A stretch of 64,000 nt of DNA from Diphasiastrum complanatum (taxonomy: Eukaryota > Streptophyta > Lycopodiopsida > Lycopodiales > Lycopodiaceae), in assembly GCA_029204225.1 (NCBI GenBank), contig CM055113.1:20233798-20297797 (forward strand). Direction: 5' to 3'. Numbering within the stretch: position 1 is the stretch's first letter; every line of letters begins with the position of its first letter. The notes below the pieces were generated by a model. It was not told the DNA's origin. It did no database searches and worked only from the letters and a program-made list of their open reading frames with translations. A program made the translations under genes and the position numbers. Shown here piece by piece: positions 33,258 through 43,947 of this stretch.

Positions 33258-34275
33258 TTGGCTTCTATTTATAGTAAGTATTTCATTTTTGGTGATATTT
33301 GGATGTTTGATCAAGTTCTAGCATGATTTTGCATTGCTTTGTTGATCAAATCTTACTAACCTTTGTTTTGTGAGTTGAACTTGTGGATCAAAAGCATATT
33401 TCAGGTCTATTGAAGATCAGAGGCTGAAAAGAAACTATTTTGGATCAGATCATAACACCTAATCATTTGTGATTGTGAGGCTTGTGCATATTCAATACTA
33501 ACAATGTTCTTTTCAATCCTATTGTTGACAATCTCCATTCTTGGATGAACACTCTCCTTAAGTGGATGAAACTTCTCCTTAAGTGGATGACAAATGCTCT
33601 TTTGAGTGAGTTGTAATTCTCCTAAAGGCTGAGCAAAGCTCCCATTTGGATGAAAGATCCCCTTTTTTGGGTGAACATATTGTAAGCTCCATTGTGAAGA
33701 GCATATTGTAAAGATTGTCATCAATTTTGGCATAATTTTTGGTGTACTTTGTTGAGCATGTAAGTAACTCTCCTTATGTAATTTGATTGGAGCATTTGCT
33801 GGAAGGTGTTAACCATTATGCAAGTGTGTTTTCAGGTTCTTAACAGGTTGAGGAACATTCTCATGTGAAGTGATCTTAGATCTACATCTAAACACCAAGA
33901 TTTGACAAGATAGTGAAGCTAGTCTTGTGATTCACTAAGTGTGCTCATTCATTCACCTCTAAATCTTGTATTTATCACTTGCTGGAGTTTATAAACTTTT
34001 AGAAGTGTGGTTTACATGTGGTTTTATAGGTTGAATCAATATCTTAGTGTGGTGATCATATGTTGATCAAGTTTGTTCATTACTAGGTAATTTTGGCATC
34101 CTAGTTTTGGGTATTTTCTAAGAATGCAAGTAACTCTTCACACCATAACTTGATTTGGTCACTTGCTGGAAAGTTTGAGAGCTTAAGCAAGAGTGTGTTC
34201 AGGTTGGTTTGAGTTTGTAATCCATTCTTAGTGTGTGCAAAGTGTTGCATGTGTTTCAATCTTCCTTTCTATGCT
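33258..34275 (+). other. Element 2 leader, about 99% identical to element 1
   Basis: No sense frame. It contains short repeats of CTCCTTAAGTGGATGA (around 33550-33600) that could form or repeat an RNA packaging structure. Identity with element 1 (27165-28182, minus strand) is about 99% and falls abruptly near 34275, about 140 bases before the gag start. The antisense frame 33407-33733 encodes the same 108 residues as in element 1. Confidence 0.7.
33407..33733 (-). CDS. Antisense ORF in the element 2 leader
   Basis: 108 codons, with a translation identical to 27707-28033. It starts with ATG at 33733. No recognised domain. See the element 1 copy for caveats: high DNA identity of the whole leader explains the match without selection on protein. 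Confidence 0.3.
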   Translation of the reverse strand: MPKLMTIFTICSSQWSLQYVHPKKGIFHPNGSFAQPLGELQLTQKSICHPLKEKFHPLKESVHPRMEIVNNRIEKNIVSIEYAQASQSQMIRCYDLIQNSFFSASDLQ

Positions 34276-34415
34276 TGAAAGCCAAATAGTTTCAAGATAG
34301 AGGTCATTTAGGGTTCTAAATCTTTTAAGATCTTCTCCTTCTTCATTTATTGAGAGAAAGGAGAGTGCTAGGTGCATTAGAACAGAGCCTAAGGACACAA
34401 GAAGATTTTAGCATC

Positions 34416-37400
34416 ATGACATCCAATGGTGGAATCATGTTGGAAGCTAAAGAGAGGTTAAACTCTACAAACTATTCAACTTGGAAAGTGAGGATGGAGT
34501 CTTTACTAGAGTTGAATGAGCTAATGGATATAGTTGTGGGAATTGAAGAAAGACCTCTAATTCTTCAAGAGCAACTAAATTTTGATAGAAGGGCTAAAAG
34601 AGCCTTACATATCATAAAGATGAATGTTACCAATGAACTTCTTAAAGAAGTTGGTAAATGTACTTCTTCAAGTGAAGCATGGAATGCTTTGAAGAAGATC
34701 TATGAGTCCAAATCCACATCTAGGGTTCTCACCCTAAGAAGGCAAATCTTCCAAAGTTGTCAAAGAGAGGGAGAGAGTGCACATTCATTTGTCTTGAAGG
34801 TTAAATCCTTGAATGATGATCTAGCATGCATAGATGAAAGCATAAAGGATGGGGAACTAGTTCAAGTCATGTTGAATGGTTTGCTTGATGAACATTCTAA
34901 CCTTGTACAATGCTTTGCTATACAAAAGTCCTTGCCAAGTGTCAATGACTTGCAAGAGATCTTGGTGGCTGAAGAGCATAGGTTGCAAGCCAAAGGTGGT
35001 GGTGCATCAACACAAGGTGGAGATGAAGAAGCTCTTTTCACAAAGGGCAAGTTCAAAGGCAAGTGGTCCAAGCAAGGTAGTTTGGAGCATGGAAAGCATT
35101 CTTCTTCTTTGCAAAGTAGGAAGCAAGATAAGTCCAAGTTCAAATGTTTTTATTGTGGAGTGAAAGGACATTTTGCAAATGAATGCCATAAGAAACAAAA
35201 TGCTAGATCTAGGTTGAGATCTAATGTACTTCTTGGAGATGATAATTGTTGTGCTAACTTGGCAAGCTTTGGTGAATCTATGGTCAATTTTTTGGATCCA
35301 TTGGATCTTGAAGATGGACTAGTGCTACCTACTAGTCAAATGGAGTCATGTGGTGCTAAATTAGTATCATGTTTGAACTCTTCTACTCATAGATTTTCAA
35401 GTCTTGGTGGCTCTTCAATGGAACTAGATGTCAAGTGCAAAAATGGAAAAGGTAAGGAAGGAGCTAACTTCATCAATGGAGTTGATGAAGATTCTTCTTT
35501 GGAAGTGATTGTTGCTAATGACTTGTTTGTTCATATGGAAAAAGATGGAGATGCTAAGTGTCATTCTTTGCAAGAAGATGGTTGTTCTTCTAATTCTTTT
35601 CATATTGATGTATGTAATCATGTGGGAAAAGATGATGGTGCTTTGAGCATGCTTGAAGGAAATGGTTCTTTTACATCTTTTTGTGATAAAGTCATTTGTG
35701 CAACAAGTGGTGTCACATTTATTCATAAAAAGAGTAGATCAAAGGTTTCTATCATGAGACTTGGTGAGGGAGATCACAAGTCAAAAGGAAGAGAAGTATG
35801 TGAAGTGTTCAAAGTAGGATGTACTTTGAATGATGTTTTTATGAACGATAGTGAGGAAGAATCATTATCATATGACTCATTACCTAAATCATTGAGTAGA
35901 AGTTCATGTTTGAAAAGAGAGAGTACTTCAATCACTCTTATGTTGAAGGTACTAAGGATTCTTTTCTTGGCTTCTAATATTCAAGAGTCTTCTACTTCTT
36001 ATGGTGCAACTATCAAGAGGGAGGTTTCTAACTTTTGTGGTGCTAGCATTAAGAGGGAGTCTTGTGAAGGAAAGGGCAATGGAAGAGTGGTTCTTGGGAA
36101 GATCCAAAGCATGGATCTAACATCTCTTCATCAACTCAAAGCATTCTATGATTGTGGTGGATTGTTCATTCATGGTCAAGATGGCAAAAGGTTGGTTGAA
36201 GAAGACTACATGGAGCAACTCAAGTGGCAACTTCTTCAAGGCAAGGGAGATATCATTGGTGAGCTTATTGAGGTTTGTTATGAACTCAAGAGGGCTGTTT
36301 TGATTAGGTTTGATACTCATCTTCACCTACTCTACTTCATGTTAAATGGAAATGTTGGAATCTATCTTTTGGTTTATGATGGTGGCATTGTTTTCACTAA
36401 CTATAGTGAAGGGTCAAATTTGAGCATTGATGAGATCTTGTGGGATCTTAATCATGTGTTTGAGAGGGAGTATCTTCAGAGTTTCAGATCTGAAGATGTT
36501 CACATATGCAAGATCTTTGATGTCTTATTGGAAGATCAAGAGGTTGATCTTGGATTGCTTCATCAACACCAAGAGACAAGTGGCAATTCGAAGCTAGTGA
36601 AAAGCATCAAAGAAGAGACAAATGGTCAAGGCATTTTGGATCTGTTTTTACAGGTTCTTGAAGGTTCAAGTAAGGTCTTTGGAGCTGCAAGGAAGTGTCT
36701 TCTTACTCTACCTCACTTGCCTAATCTCATGTATGAACATTGTTATGTCAATGTGTTGAAATTGTCAAATTTCAATAAAACTAGTTCCATAGTTTTGCAT
36801 CCTTTGGATCTTGGAGATGGAATAGTTATCATTGCTGGTTTGTATGATCAATTACATGAATTCATTCAGATCTTGAAAGGTATTGAAGTGGTCAATATGT
36901 TTTCTTTTGAACAAAGTTCAAGATCTAGTATTCTAGTGTTGGCAAATTGGCAGCTTGTTGACATTGTAGGATCAAGCGTTGTGTGCAAATCTTGTGGAGG
37001 TACTTCAAGTATTTCAAGTTCAGGTTTTGGTCATTCAAATGGAGTAGGGAACACATCTTTTTGGCATTCATTCACTCAAAGGCTTTCATGGATTGAAGAT
37101 CTACAAAGGCAAGGTGGTGATGGAAGTTCATTCATGGAGATACATGTTGCATTCACTATATGTATAGTGAAATGTGGAGGAGGCATGCAAACACTTGTTG
37201 ATCACTTTCATTTACAACTTGTTTGCTGCTATTTTACAGAGAAACCAGAGATGGATACATGGAGGAATTCATTAATTGAGATTCTATGTTCTTTTACATG
37301 TACCATTTTTATGATTCTATGTAAAATTGATGTAAGAAATAGTGAAGCATCCTATATGGACACTATTATCTATATCAATTATGTTGTGTCCTATTTTGTA

Positions 37401-37490
37401 CATATTAGGATCCTTGAGAAGAGATCTATTCTGATGATGGAGATCATTCTTAAGTTGGAACAAAGTAGTGTTGTAAAACTAGCAAGTTAA
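34416..37490 (+). CDS. Gag fused in frame to a 760-residue unknown protein
   Basis: 1024 residues from the ATG at 34416, chosen because MTSNGGIMLE aligns with the Gag start of element 1 (an upstream in-frame ATG at 34350 adds 22 unrelated residues). Residues 1-260 are Gag, roughly 80% identical to element 1, with zinc knuckle CFYCGVKGHFANEC at about 244-257. From about 262 to 1020 the sequence has no similarity to Pol and no DSG, YVDD or DDE motif. It begins Ser/Gly/Asp-rich with many Cys and later becomes more globular (SLHQLKAFYDCGGLFIHGQD). Two hydrophobic stretches lie at about 952-970 and 983-1000. The last residues KLAS again match the Pol end of element 1. Function unknown; possibilities are a captured host gene, an env-like protein or a spacer kept for genome length. 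Confidence 0.85.
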   Translation: MTSNGGIMLEAKERLNSTNYSTWKVRMESLLELNELMDIVVGIEERPLILQEQLNFDRRAKRALHIIKMNVTNELLKEVGKCTSSSEAWNALKKIYESKSTSRVLTLRRQIFQSCQREGESAHSFVLKVKSLNDDLACIDESIKDGELVQVMLNGLLDEHSNLVQCFAIQKSLPSVNDLQEILVAEEHRLQAKGGGASTQGGDEEALFTKGKFKGKWSKQGSLEHGKHSSSLQSRKQDKSKFKCFYCGVKGHFANECHKKQNARSRLRSNVLLGDDNCCANLASFGESMVNFLDPLDLEDGLVLPTSQMESCGAKLVSCLNSSTHRFSSLGGSSMELDVKCKNGKGKEGANFINGVDEDSSLEVIVANDLFVHMEKDGDAKCHSLQEDGCSSNSFHIDVCNHVGKDDGALSMLEGNGSFTSFCDKVICATSGVTFIHKKSRSKVSIMRLGEGDHKSKGREVCEVFKVGCTLNDVFMNDSEEESLSYDSLPKSLSRSSCLKRESTSITLMLKVLRILFLASNIQESSTSYGATIKREVSNFCGASIKRESCEGKGNGRVVLGKIQSMDLTSLHQLKAFYDCGGLFIHGQDGKRLVEEDYMEQLKWQLLQGKGDIIGELIEVCYELKRAVLIRFDTHLHLLYFMLNGNVGIYLLVYDGGIVFTNYSEGSNLSIDEILWDLNHVFEREYLQSFRSEDVHICKIFDVLLEDQEVDLGLLHQHQETSGNSKLVKSIKEETNGQGILDLFLQVLEGSSKVFGAARKCLLTLPHLPNLMYEHCYVNVLKLSNFNKTSSIVLHPLDLGDGIVIIAGLYDQLHEFIQILKGIEVVNMFSFEQSSRSSILVLANWQLVDIVGSSVVCKSCGGTSSISSSGFGHSNGVGNTSFWHSFTQRLSWIEDLQRQGGDGSSFMEIHVAFTICIVKCGGGMQTLVDHFHLQLVCCYFTEKPEMDTWRNSLIEILCSFTCTIFMILCKIDVRNSEASYMDTIIYINYVVSYFVHIRILEKRSILMMEIILKLEQSSVVKLAS

Positions 37491-37493
37491 GTT

Positions 37494-37503
37494 GAAGAGG
37501 GAG
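37494..37503 (+). other. Element 2 polypurine tract
   Basis: GAAGAGGGAG directly before the 3' LTR, identical to element 1. The stop codon TAA of the long frame lies four bases upstream, at the position of an Asn codon in element 1. Confidence 0.85.
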
Positions 37504-38150
37504 TGTGAAAATTGTCAACATTTCCTTGTCTAGTTTTAGGCCAAAATTGCTAAAAATGGCACATAGTTTAGGATCTGACTTTTCACACGTGTGAAACAGG
37601 TCTAGATATTTTTAGTAAGTGTATTTTTTCAGTATGAATAAGTGTCAAACTTCAAGACCTTCGAAATGAGTCCATTTTCATGTATTTTGGACATATATGC
37701 CAATTTTACCTATATAGGGCATATTTTAGGTAAGGAGGGTCTAGAGAGAGGAGAGAGAGTCATCTCTCTCAGCTATATATAGCAGGTAGGCCGTGGAGAA
37801 ACAGGTTGGAGCAGATCCATTGTATTCATTTGCTTAATGAGAGATTTTTCTATTGGGTTCTCCTTCCATTGTTGGCATTGTGTAGTGATTGAGTTCAAGC
37901 TTTGTGTGTATGATCTTAGGTGCTTTCCAAAAGTGGTAGGCTGATGTATTATGGACTATATAATGCTATTTTGGGCCGCACTTGATGTTTATGGAAGTTT
38001 CCATTTGTGATAAATGCTTTTTGATCAAGTTCTTTGCATTCTAGGTAGCATAGAATGTGTTGCCAATTCCTAGCTTATGTAGTTTGGAGTGCAAGCATTC
38101 AAGCCAATGATCTTGGAGTTTAGATCCACTTAGGATCTGTATTTTTCACA
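37504..38150 (+). repeat. Element 2 3' LTR
   Basis: 647 bp, one difference from the 5' LTR. The same palindrome lies at 37581-37596. It is followed by the second TSD copy GTAAA. Confidence 0.95.
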
Positions 38151-38155
38151 GTAAA

Positions 38156-38844
38156 ATGATTATGTTTGAGTATGCCAATTCATTCATGTATCCTTTAACA
38201 TTCAGGTCTGCACAATTTTCAGCATTATAATGATATTTGCATTGACCAGCTTATTGATTTTGTAAATTTTTTGGATAGCGAATGAGAAGATTTAAAGACA
38301 ATTTTTGAGGCGACTGAGTAAAAGGTATTTGTCTATAGATGAGAGTTAAATTATAGACGCTGAGAAAAGTCAACAATCTTTTGTCAACATTGTCCTATCT
38401 GGGCAGCATTGTGTACACATACACAAGGCATCAAGAACTTTGCTAAAAATGTGGACTACAATTGTGTTTACCTATTATACCTCATACAACGTCAAGATCC
38501 TACTAAAGTTAGATCTTATCTTTGAATGTTTTGAAAGTCAAGTAAATTCACAGGTTTTTTATGACATCAACTGATATGATTGTTCAGAATATAAGATAAC
38601 CAACCGAATCTGTGGTCAATGGAGCTTGCAGTTTATCTAATGTTTCTAGGCTTTTCTCATTGATGTGCCATCAGTCTCATGTATTTCTGGAGAGTACCAT
38701 GTTATATATTTGAGTATCCTACTTTATATATGAAGTGGAACTCATTCTTGGTTGGAATGCACATAAATTAAAGTGTTTAGTTGATAAATGTGTTTAGCTA
38801 GTAGATAGGAAAGTTTTCTTATAAATTTTCCTGGATTCAAATGA
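38156..38844. other. Continuation of the interrupted spacer, no gene
   Basis: This is the sequence into which element 2 inserted. It is AT-rich with no coding frame above background. A small direct repeat around TAGGAAAGTTTT...TATAAATTTTC occurs at about 38808-38830 and 38858-38880, next to the gag remnant. Confidence 0.4.
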
Positions 38845-39370
38845 TCACAATGGTAAATAGGAAAGTTTTTCTATAAATTTTCTTGAATTCAAATGAGCAC
38901 AACTACAAAATTTCCATAATTGATAAACTTTTGATAACCCATCAATGAACATTAACATTTGTACCTTAGGCGGAATATTGCTATAAAGTGGATTCAGATA
39001 CTCATGAAAATCTTGAATAAATTGTTCCAAACCTTTATTCATAGTTAGATGACTCAACTTTTGAAAGTGTTCATAGTCATCTAAAAGTGGTAGAAAACAA
39101 TCCCTAAAAAGCTTGCAAAAATCGTCCCATGTACAAGGTTGATTGCCCTTTGCAACTAAGTCATCTCACCAAACTAAGGCTCTTCCTTCAAGGAACATGG
39201 TGACAGTGGATAACTTGTTAGATTCAGGGAATTGGTTCATGGCAAAGTAAACATTTAGCCAACAACTTACCACTTGTAAGTTCTTATCTTTCTTTTCCCT
39301 CTTAAACACTTTTACGGGAGGTGGAACTACATGCTTCCTCTGATTGGCTAACCTAGATTCTAAGTCTTGG
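38845..39370 (-). pseudogene. Ty3/gypsy gag fragment
   Basis: The minus strand reads PPPVKVFKREKKDKNLQVV, then MFLEGRALVW, a stop, then TWDDFCKLFRDCFLPLLDDY and LSHLTMNKGLEQFIQDFHEY. These are the successive helices of a gypsy capsid domain. One in-frame TGA interrupts it, and the 3' part is missing. It probably belongs with the PBS-like site at 40486. Confidence 0.65.
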
Positions 39371-40485
39371 TTTCTTGATTAGTTTCAAGAAGATGCTTAA
39401 TAGTGGCTTGAATTTGTTGGTATGAAAGTTCAAGAGCTTGTGCCACATTGGATGAGTTTGATAGGTCAAATGTTGGGTTTTCATTGATTTGATTTATTGG
39501 GATTGCTTGTGTGTTTTCCTATTATGCAAATACACAACAAGTGCTCAAATTAGAATGATAGAAATGCTTCAATTCTTACATCCAATGCAAATAAAAAGCA
39601 TTTACTTCTATTCATTCAATCTTATTGTTTGTAAGCTCAATCCAAGCTTAAGAGAAAAAACAACAAGAAGCTACATTTGCCTTAATCAAAAGCAAAAAAT
39701 GAAAACCAAATCTTTATGTAAACTTCAATTAACTATACCAAGCTAATTTTTACATAAAGTTCTCATTCCAATTCCAATTCCATTTGTCATTTCAAAAGCA
39801 ACCAACGTTTTCACATGTCTCACTATTCTAGATCTCCAAATCCATGAAATTAGTGTCTAGAAATGGATAACTAATGAAGCTTTATGAAAACTTTAATTTT
39901 CAGATCTGATTTTCAGATTTACAGATCTGGAAATCATTACTTCATAATGACAAAAAACAGAACTTCAAAACTTGTTTTATGCACAAAGTTACACTACCAT
40001 TCCCTTCCTACATTGCCATTTTCATGAAACTAAGAGAGATAAAGGTGTAACTAATAAAGTTTGGATGAAAACTTCACTTTTCAGATCTGATTTCCAGATT
40101 TACAAGTTTGAAAAACAGAACTTCAAACGCTTCATTTATGCAAAAAAACACTAGTTTTGATCAAACCACATAGCTAGAATCAATCTTTTTGCAAGAAAAA
40201 GTTTGTGTATGTAGATGAAGACTTCCTCTACCCATCCCACAAATCTTTTTTTAGAACTTTTACAAACCCAAAGCCCATTTTAAAACTTCTCTAACATGAT
40301 AAAAGATCAGCCCCTATACAATTCTATAAGTATCATTACTCTCTTCCGAAGAGAACTAGATTCATTGGGTACTTCAACTGCAAGCTACCTACAACTAGAA
40401 GAGCCAATAATCTTTCCCAAAAAAATTTAGTTGGTGATCTTAATAGAACTTGAAGAAGGTTAGAAAGGTTACCATCCTTTGTCTA
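39371..40485. other. Leader-like region of a decayed gypsy element
   Basis: AT-rich, no long frame. Two similar segments of about 110 bp (around 39890-39990 and 40060-40145) share TTTTCAGATCTGATTTNCAGATTTACA and form a degenerate direct repeat. Lies between a gag remnant and a PBS-like site on the same strand, so it is best read as 5' untranslated leader. Confidence 0.35.
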
Positions 40486-40498
40486 GCTTTGATACCAC
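40486..40498 (-). other. PBS-like site of the decayed gypsy element
   Basis: The minus strand reads TGGTATCAAAGCT, close to the Met tRNA primer site. An LTR would then lie to the right (from about 40500), but its TG/CA ends and a second copy are not seen. Confidence 0.35.
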
Positions 40499-41544
40499 TT
40501 TTACAAGTAGAAAGTGAGGAAGTCTTCCAAATCCAAGGTAGAGCCTTCAAATGTCCTCCAAGCAACCTGCAAGCTCCAAGATGTTCCCCAACTCCAAGCT
40601 AGGATGCCTCCACCTGCAAGTAAGGATCTGCAAGCCTCCAAGGATCTCTCCTCCACCCCTTGTCCCTACTCTTTAAACACAAAGATAGATAACAAGCTGG
40701 CCTCAAGTATTCACCACCCAACCATAGCTAGATCCAAGCTCCAAGCAAGACCTATCTAGCACCCCCTTGCTAACCATAAACAAATCACAAGCATACCACA
40801 ACACTCCATAGCATACCCAAGATCCAAACCCTACTTATGTCCCATACCATAAGCAAGATCCAGACCCTAAGCATACTACCACAAGAAAGCACTCTACACA
40901 GTAGTAGCAACACTAGAGCATAAGCAAAGCAAACAAGAGATATCTCCCCTTCCCAATGGGCGGCCTACTACCCTCATATAGATGGCCCATGGACCCCTCC
41001 AATGCACTATGGAGTTCTATGCTCATCCAATGAGAGAGAGAGAGAAGCCTAGGGGAGTTTAAGAATCTCCAAGAGCCTCCATAGGTTATGGAATGTCAAG
41101 AGACTCCTTCCATAACCTATGACTCTATGAATGCCTTTCTTGTGGGAGTTGCAAACTCAATGGACCCTTTGGGAGGGCGCCCTCCTACTAGGTCCCAATG
41201 CCCAAGTTGTGCAAGTATGCTTTGGTCTTAGACCAATAAAATGATATGGTTCAAGATTGAGGCCCAAGGTTTAGAAAAATAGTCATCCAATGACTTTCTA
41301 ACACCTCTCTAGGTTCCATAGACACCTACCTACCCTTAACCAAGGACACTAGTATTTTAATCTAAGGCACCTACTCTTAATACTAAGGGTACCCCTTATC
41401 CAAGGGTTACATGACTCCATACCTCCGACTAAGGTATAATCACTTGTCTGTCCTAATCCAAGGGCAATACCTTTAATCCTAAGCGTACCTTGCCATTTAG
41501 CCCCCAACGCTAAATGGACTAATAGGGATCTGAAGTATTGCTAG
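40499..41544 (-). mobile_element. Possible decayed LTR
   Basis: C-rich, gene-free sequence with CTCCAAG and CCTAAGGG-type short repeats, lying beside a PBS-like site. Assignment as LTR rests only on position. Confidence 0.25.
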
Positions 41545-43823
41545 TTACATAGGTATGTAACACTCTGAGTGAATTCTCGACCAATTCATTGTCTCGATCA
41601 TTATCTTGTCTAGAGGGGTGCCGCACTCTGCCCATTTAGATTTGTGTGGGTAGGGAAGGTAGTGGGCATCAACCCGTAGTTGCCTTGGACTGGTGGCATA
41701 CGCCATGATGATTGTGTGGTCTCTTTTGAGTAGTCGTTGGCGCCATGCTGGTTGAGTGGGCAATGTTGGGAACAGAACTAGAAATGGGTGCGTTGAGAGT
41801 ATGGTAGGTGGTTATGATAGCGGATGGAGGTGTACGCAAAGTTTGGTCGAAATCAGAAAGCTTTGAATTTTTATGAAAAATCTCGGTAGAGCTTCGCTAT
41901 GTGAAGTGCCAAATGAATCGCACTACCTTGGCTTCTACCCACTTGGTGAGGTAATTAGTAACCAAGATAATATATCGGGCTTGTGAACTTCTTGCAGTAG
42001 GATGGATAGGACCAATATAGTCCAATCCCCACTTCTCGAATGGTGCTTGAGCTAGGACTGGATGTAGAAGTTCATCGTTCAATTTTGTCATCTTCTAGCC
42101 CTCTAGCACATGGTTCATTCTCATCCGTGTCCTTATGAATCGATGGCCACCAGCATCCTGATTGCAAGACCTTGTGAACTATAATGTCAGATGCGAAATG
42201 ACCACCACCCAAGTCTTGATGCGAAATTAAAATAACCTGGGTGGCATCGTGTGGAAGAATACATCTTTGAAGGATGCTATCTGGTCCTCTTCGATATAAT
42301 TGTCAGCAATTAGCTGACAGGGTCTAGCTTTTAGAATCAACTTTCGCTGTTCCGCCTTGGGTAAGAATTTGTCCGGTTGCCCCCGCATTAGATATTCAAC
42401 TATGTCCACAGCCCATTTAGGTACAGTGTCAATGTAAAACAAGGTAGCATATGGTAACTCATCATCAGGTAGAGCTGCAGTCTCTTTTCTCTTGATTTGC
42501 GACACACAATCTACCATATAATGTTGCTTTCCCTTGTGCACGACGATCCGAAAATCAAACTCCAACGATAGAAGTAATCAGCGAGTGATTCTCCCTGTGT
42601 TGCAAGTTTTATTAACAAGATAAAGCAAGGGTTGATGGTTCATATAAAAAGCAAAATGGGTGGCCATCAATAATGTCAAAATTTCTTAACCGCATAAATC
42701 ATAGCTAGTGCCTCCCACTCTGTGGTCGAATAGTTCATCTCTGAATCACTGAGCTGTCGGCTAGCAAATCGGATTGGAAAATCCTTTTGCATTCTCCTGG
42801 CTGAGTTAAGACTGCTTTCCACTACATACTTTGATGCGTCTATATGCACATGAAATTCTATGGACCAATTGGGTGGTCTTAGTATTAGCACTGAGACCAA
42901 TGCATCTTTAAGCTTCAAGAAAGCCGGCAGGGCCTCCTATGTCCAATGCGGTTCCATTGTGAGCTTGTAGATTGTCGTGCTAACTCTGCAAAATCTAGAA
43001 TGAAAATCCGGTAGTAGTTAGCGTGACCCATAAACATGTAGACTCTGTGAATCATCCTTGGAGGTGGCAGATCAACAATGACCCTTATCTTTGACAAGTC
43101 CGTGGCGATTCCATGTCTTGATACAATATGCCCTAGTATGAGGCCATGTGTCATCCAAAACTGACACTCTTAAGGGCTCAAGGATATCTGATATTCACGG
43201 CATTTCTTCAGCACCTTTTCCAATTTAGATAAGTGCCCAGAGTTAGGCCCGTGCACGCATAGATCATCTAGGAAGATCTCCAAAAAAATTTGTAAATATT
43301 CTTTGAATGTCGTTTGCATAACTCGTTGAAAGGTACTTGGCATATTACAAAGTCCAAACGGCATCACCTTGTAGGCATAGGTTCTCCATTCGGTGACAAA
43401 TGCTATCTTGTGCTGATCTTCCGGCGTTATTTTCACTTGATTGTAGACTCTAAAACTGTCCAAAAAATTGTAGACTTTTGCTTCTGCTACTCTATCCAGA
43501 ACACTTTTTGTAACTGGTAAGGGAAAATGATCTTTATTTGTAACTGCATTTAACGCTTTCAAGTCCACATAGATTCGCATTTTGTCGATCTTCTTGGGTA
43601 CTATGACTATCGGTGATACCCTATTTGTGTGCTCGATTTCATAAATGAAATCAGCATCAAGTAACTTCTGCAACTCCTGCTTGATCAATTCAGTGTAGTT
43701 AGGATTGCAACGATAGTAGCCACTCACCTTGGGGACTGCTCCGTCCACCAAAGGTATGGTATGTTGGACTACGGTTGGTGCAGTGCTATACCCTTCAAAT
43801 TTTTGTAATTGCATGCGAAGCAA
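41545..43823 (-). pseudogene. Ty3/gypsy pol (RT, RNase H, integrase), second family
   Basis: Minus strand: RT at 43170-43823 with VDGAVPKVSGYYRCN, MRIYVDLKALNAVTNKDHFP, MPFGLCNMPSTFQRVMQ and IFLDDLCVHG (the DD pair is present). The RT connection and RNase H follow at 42227-43154 (GHANYYRIF; FHVHIDASKYVV; MNYSTTEWEALAM). Integrase zinc finger and core start (FEKWGLDYIGPI) are at 41897-42210. The RT is open for 217 codons but the rest has frameshifts. It is clearly different from the A/B/C gypsy copies. Confidence 0.85.
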
Positions 43824-43877
43824 TCATTGTATTCCACCAATAATGCACCTAGCCTTTTGAATTGGGTAGTGATAGTA

Positions 43878-43879
<2 letters not shown>

Positions 43880-43942
<63 letters not shown>
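43880..43942. repeat. (TC)n microsatellite, about 31 units
   Basis: An uninterrupted TC run of about 62 bases, followed by a CT-rich degenerate tail to about 44050. Confidence 0.95.

Positions 43943-43947
<5 letters not shown>

Larger units (their letters stand above)
32591..38155 (+). mobile_element. Non-autonomous copia-type element 2 (gag plus unknown ORF)
   Basis: Two 647 bp LTRs (32596-33242 and 37504-38150) differ at one base (33050 G, 37958 A). They are flanked by a perfect 5-bp target duplication GTAAA (32591-32595, 38151-38155). PBS and PPT are intact. The internal frame encodes Gag and then a long unrecognised segment; protease, integrase, RT and RNase H are absent. LTR identity and the clean TSD indicate a very recent insertion, which must have used enzymes supplied in trans. 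Element 1 belongs to the obvious helper family. Confidence 0.95.

Noticed and set aside
34350-34415. 22-codon N-terminal extension of the Gag fusion from an upstream ATG
   Set aside because: The extension has no counterpart in element 1, whose Gag starts at the position matching 34416.
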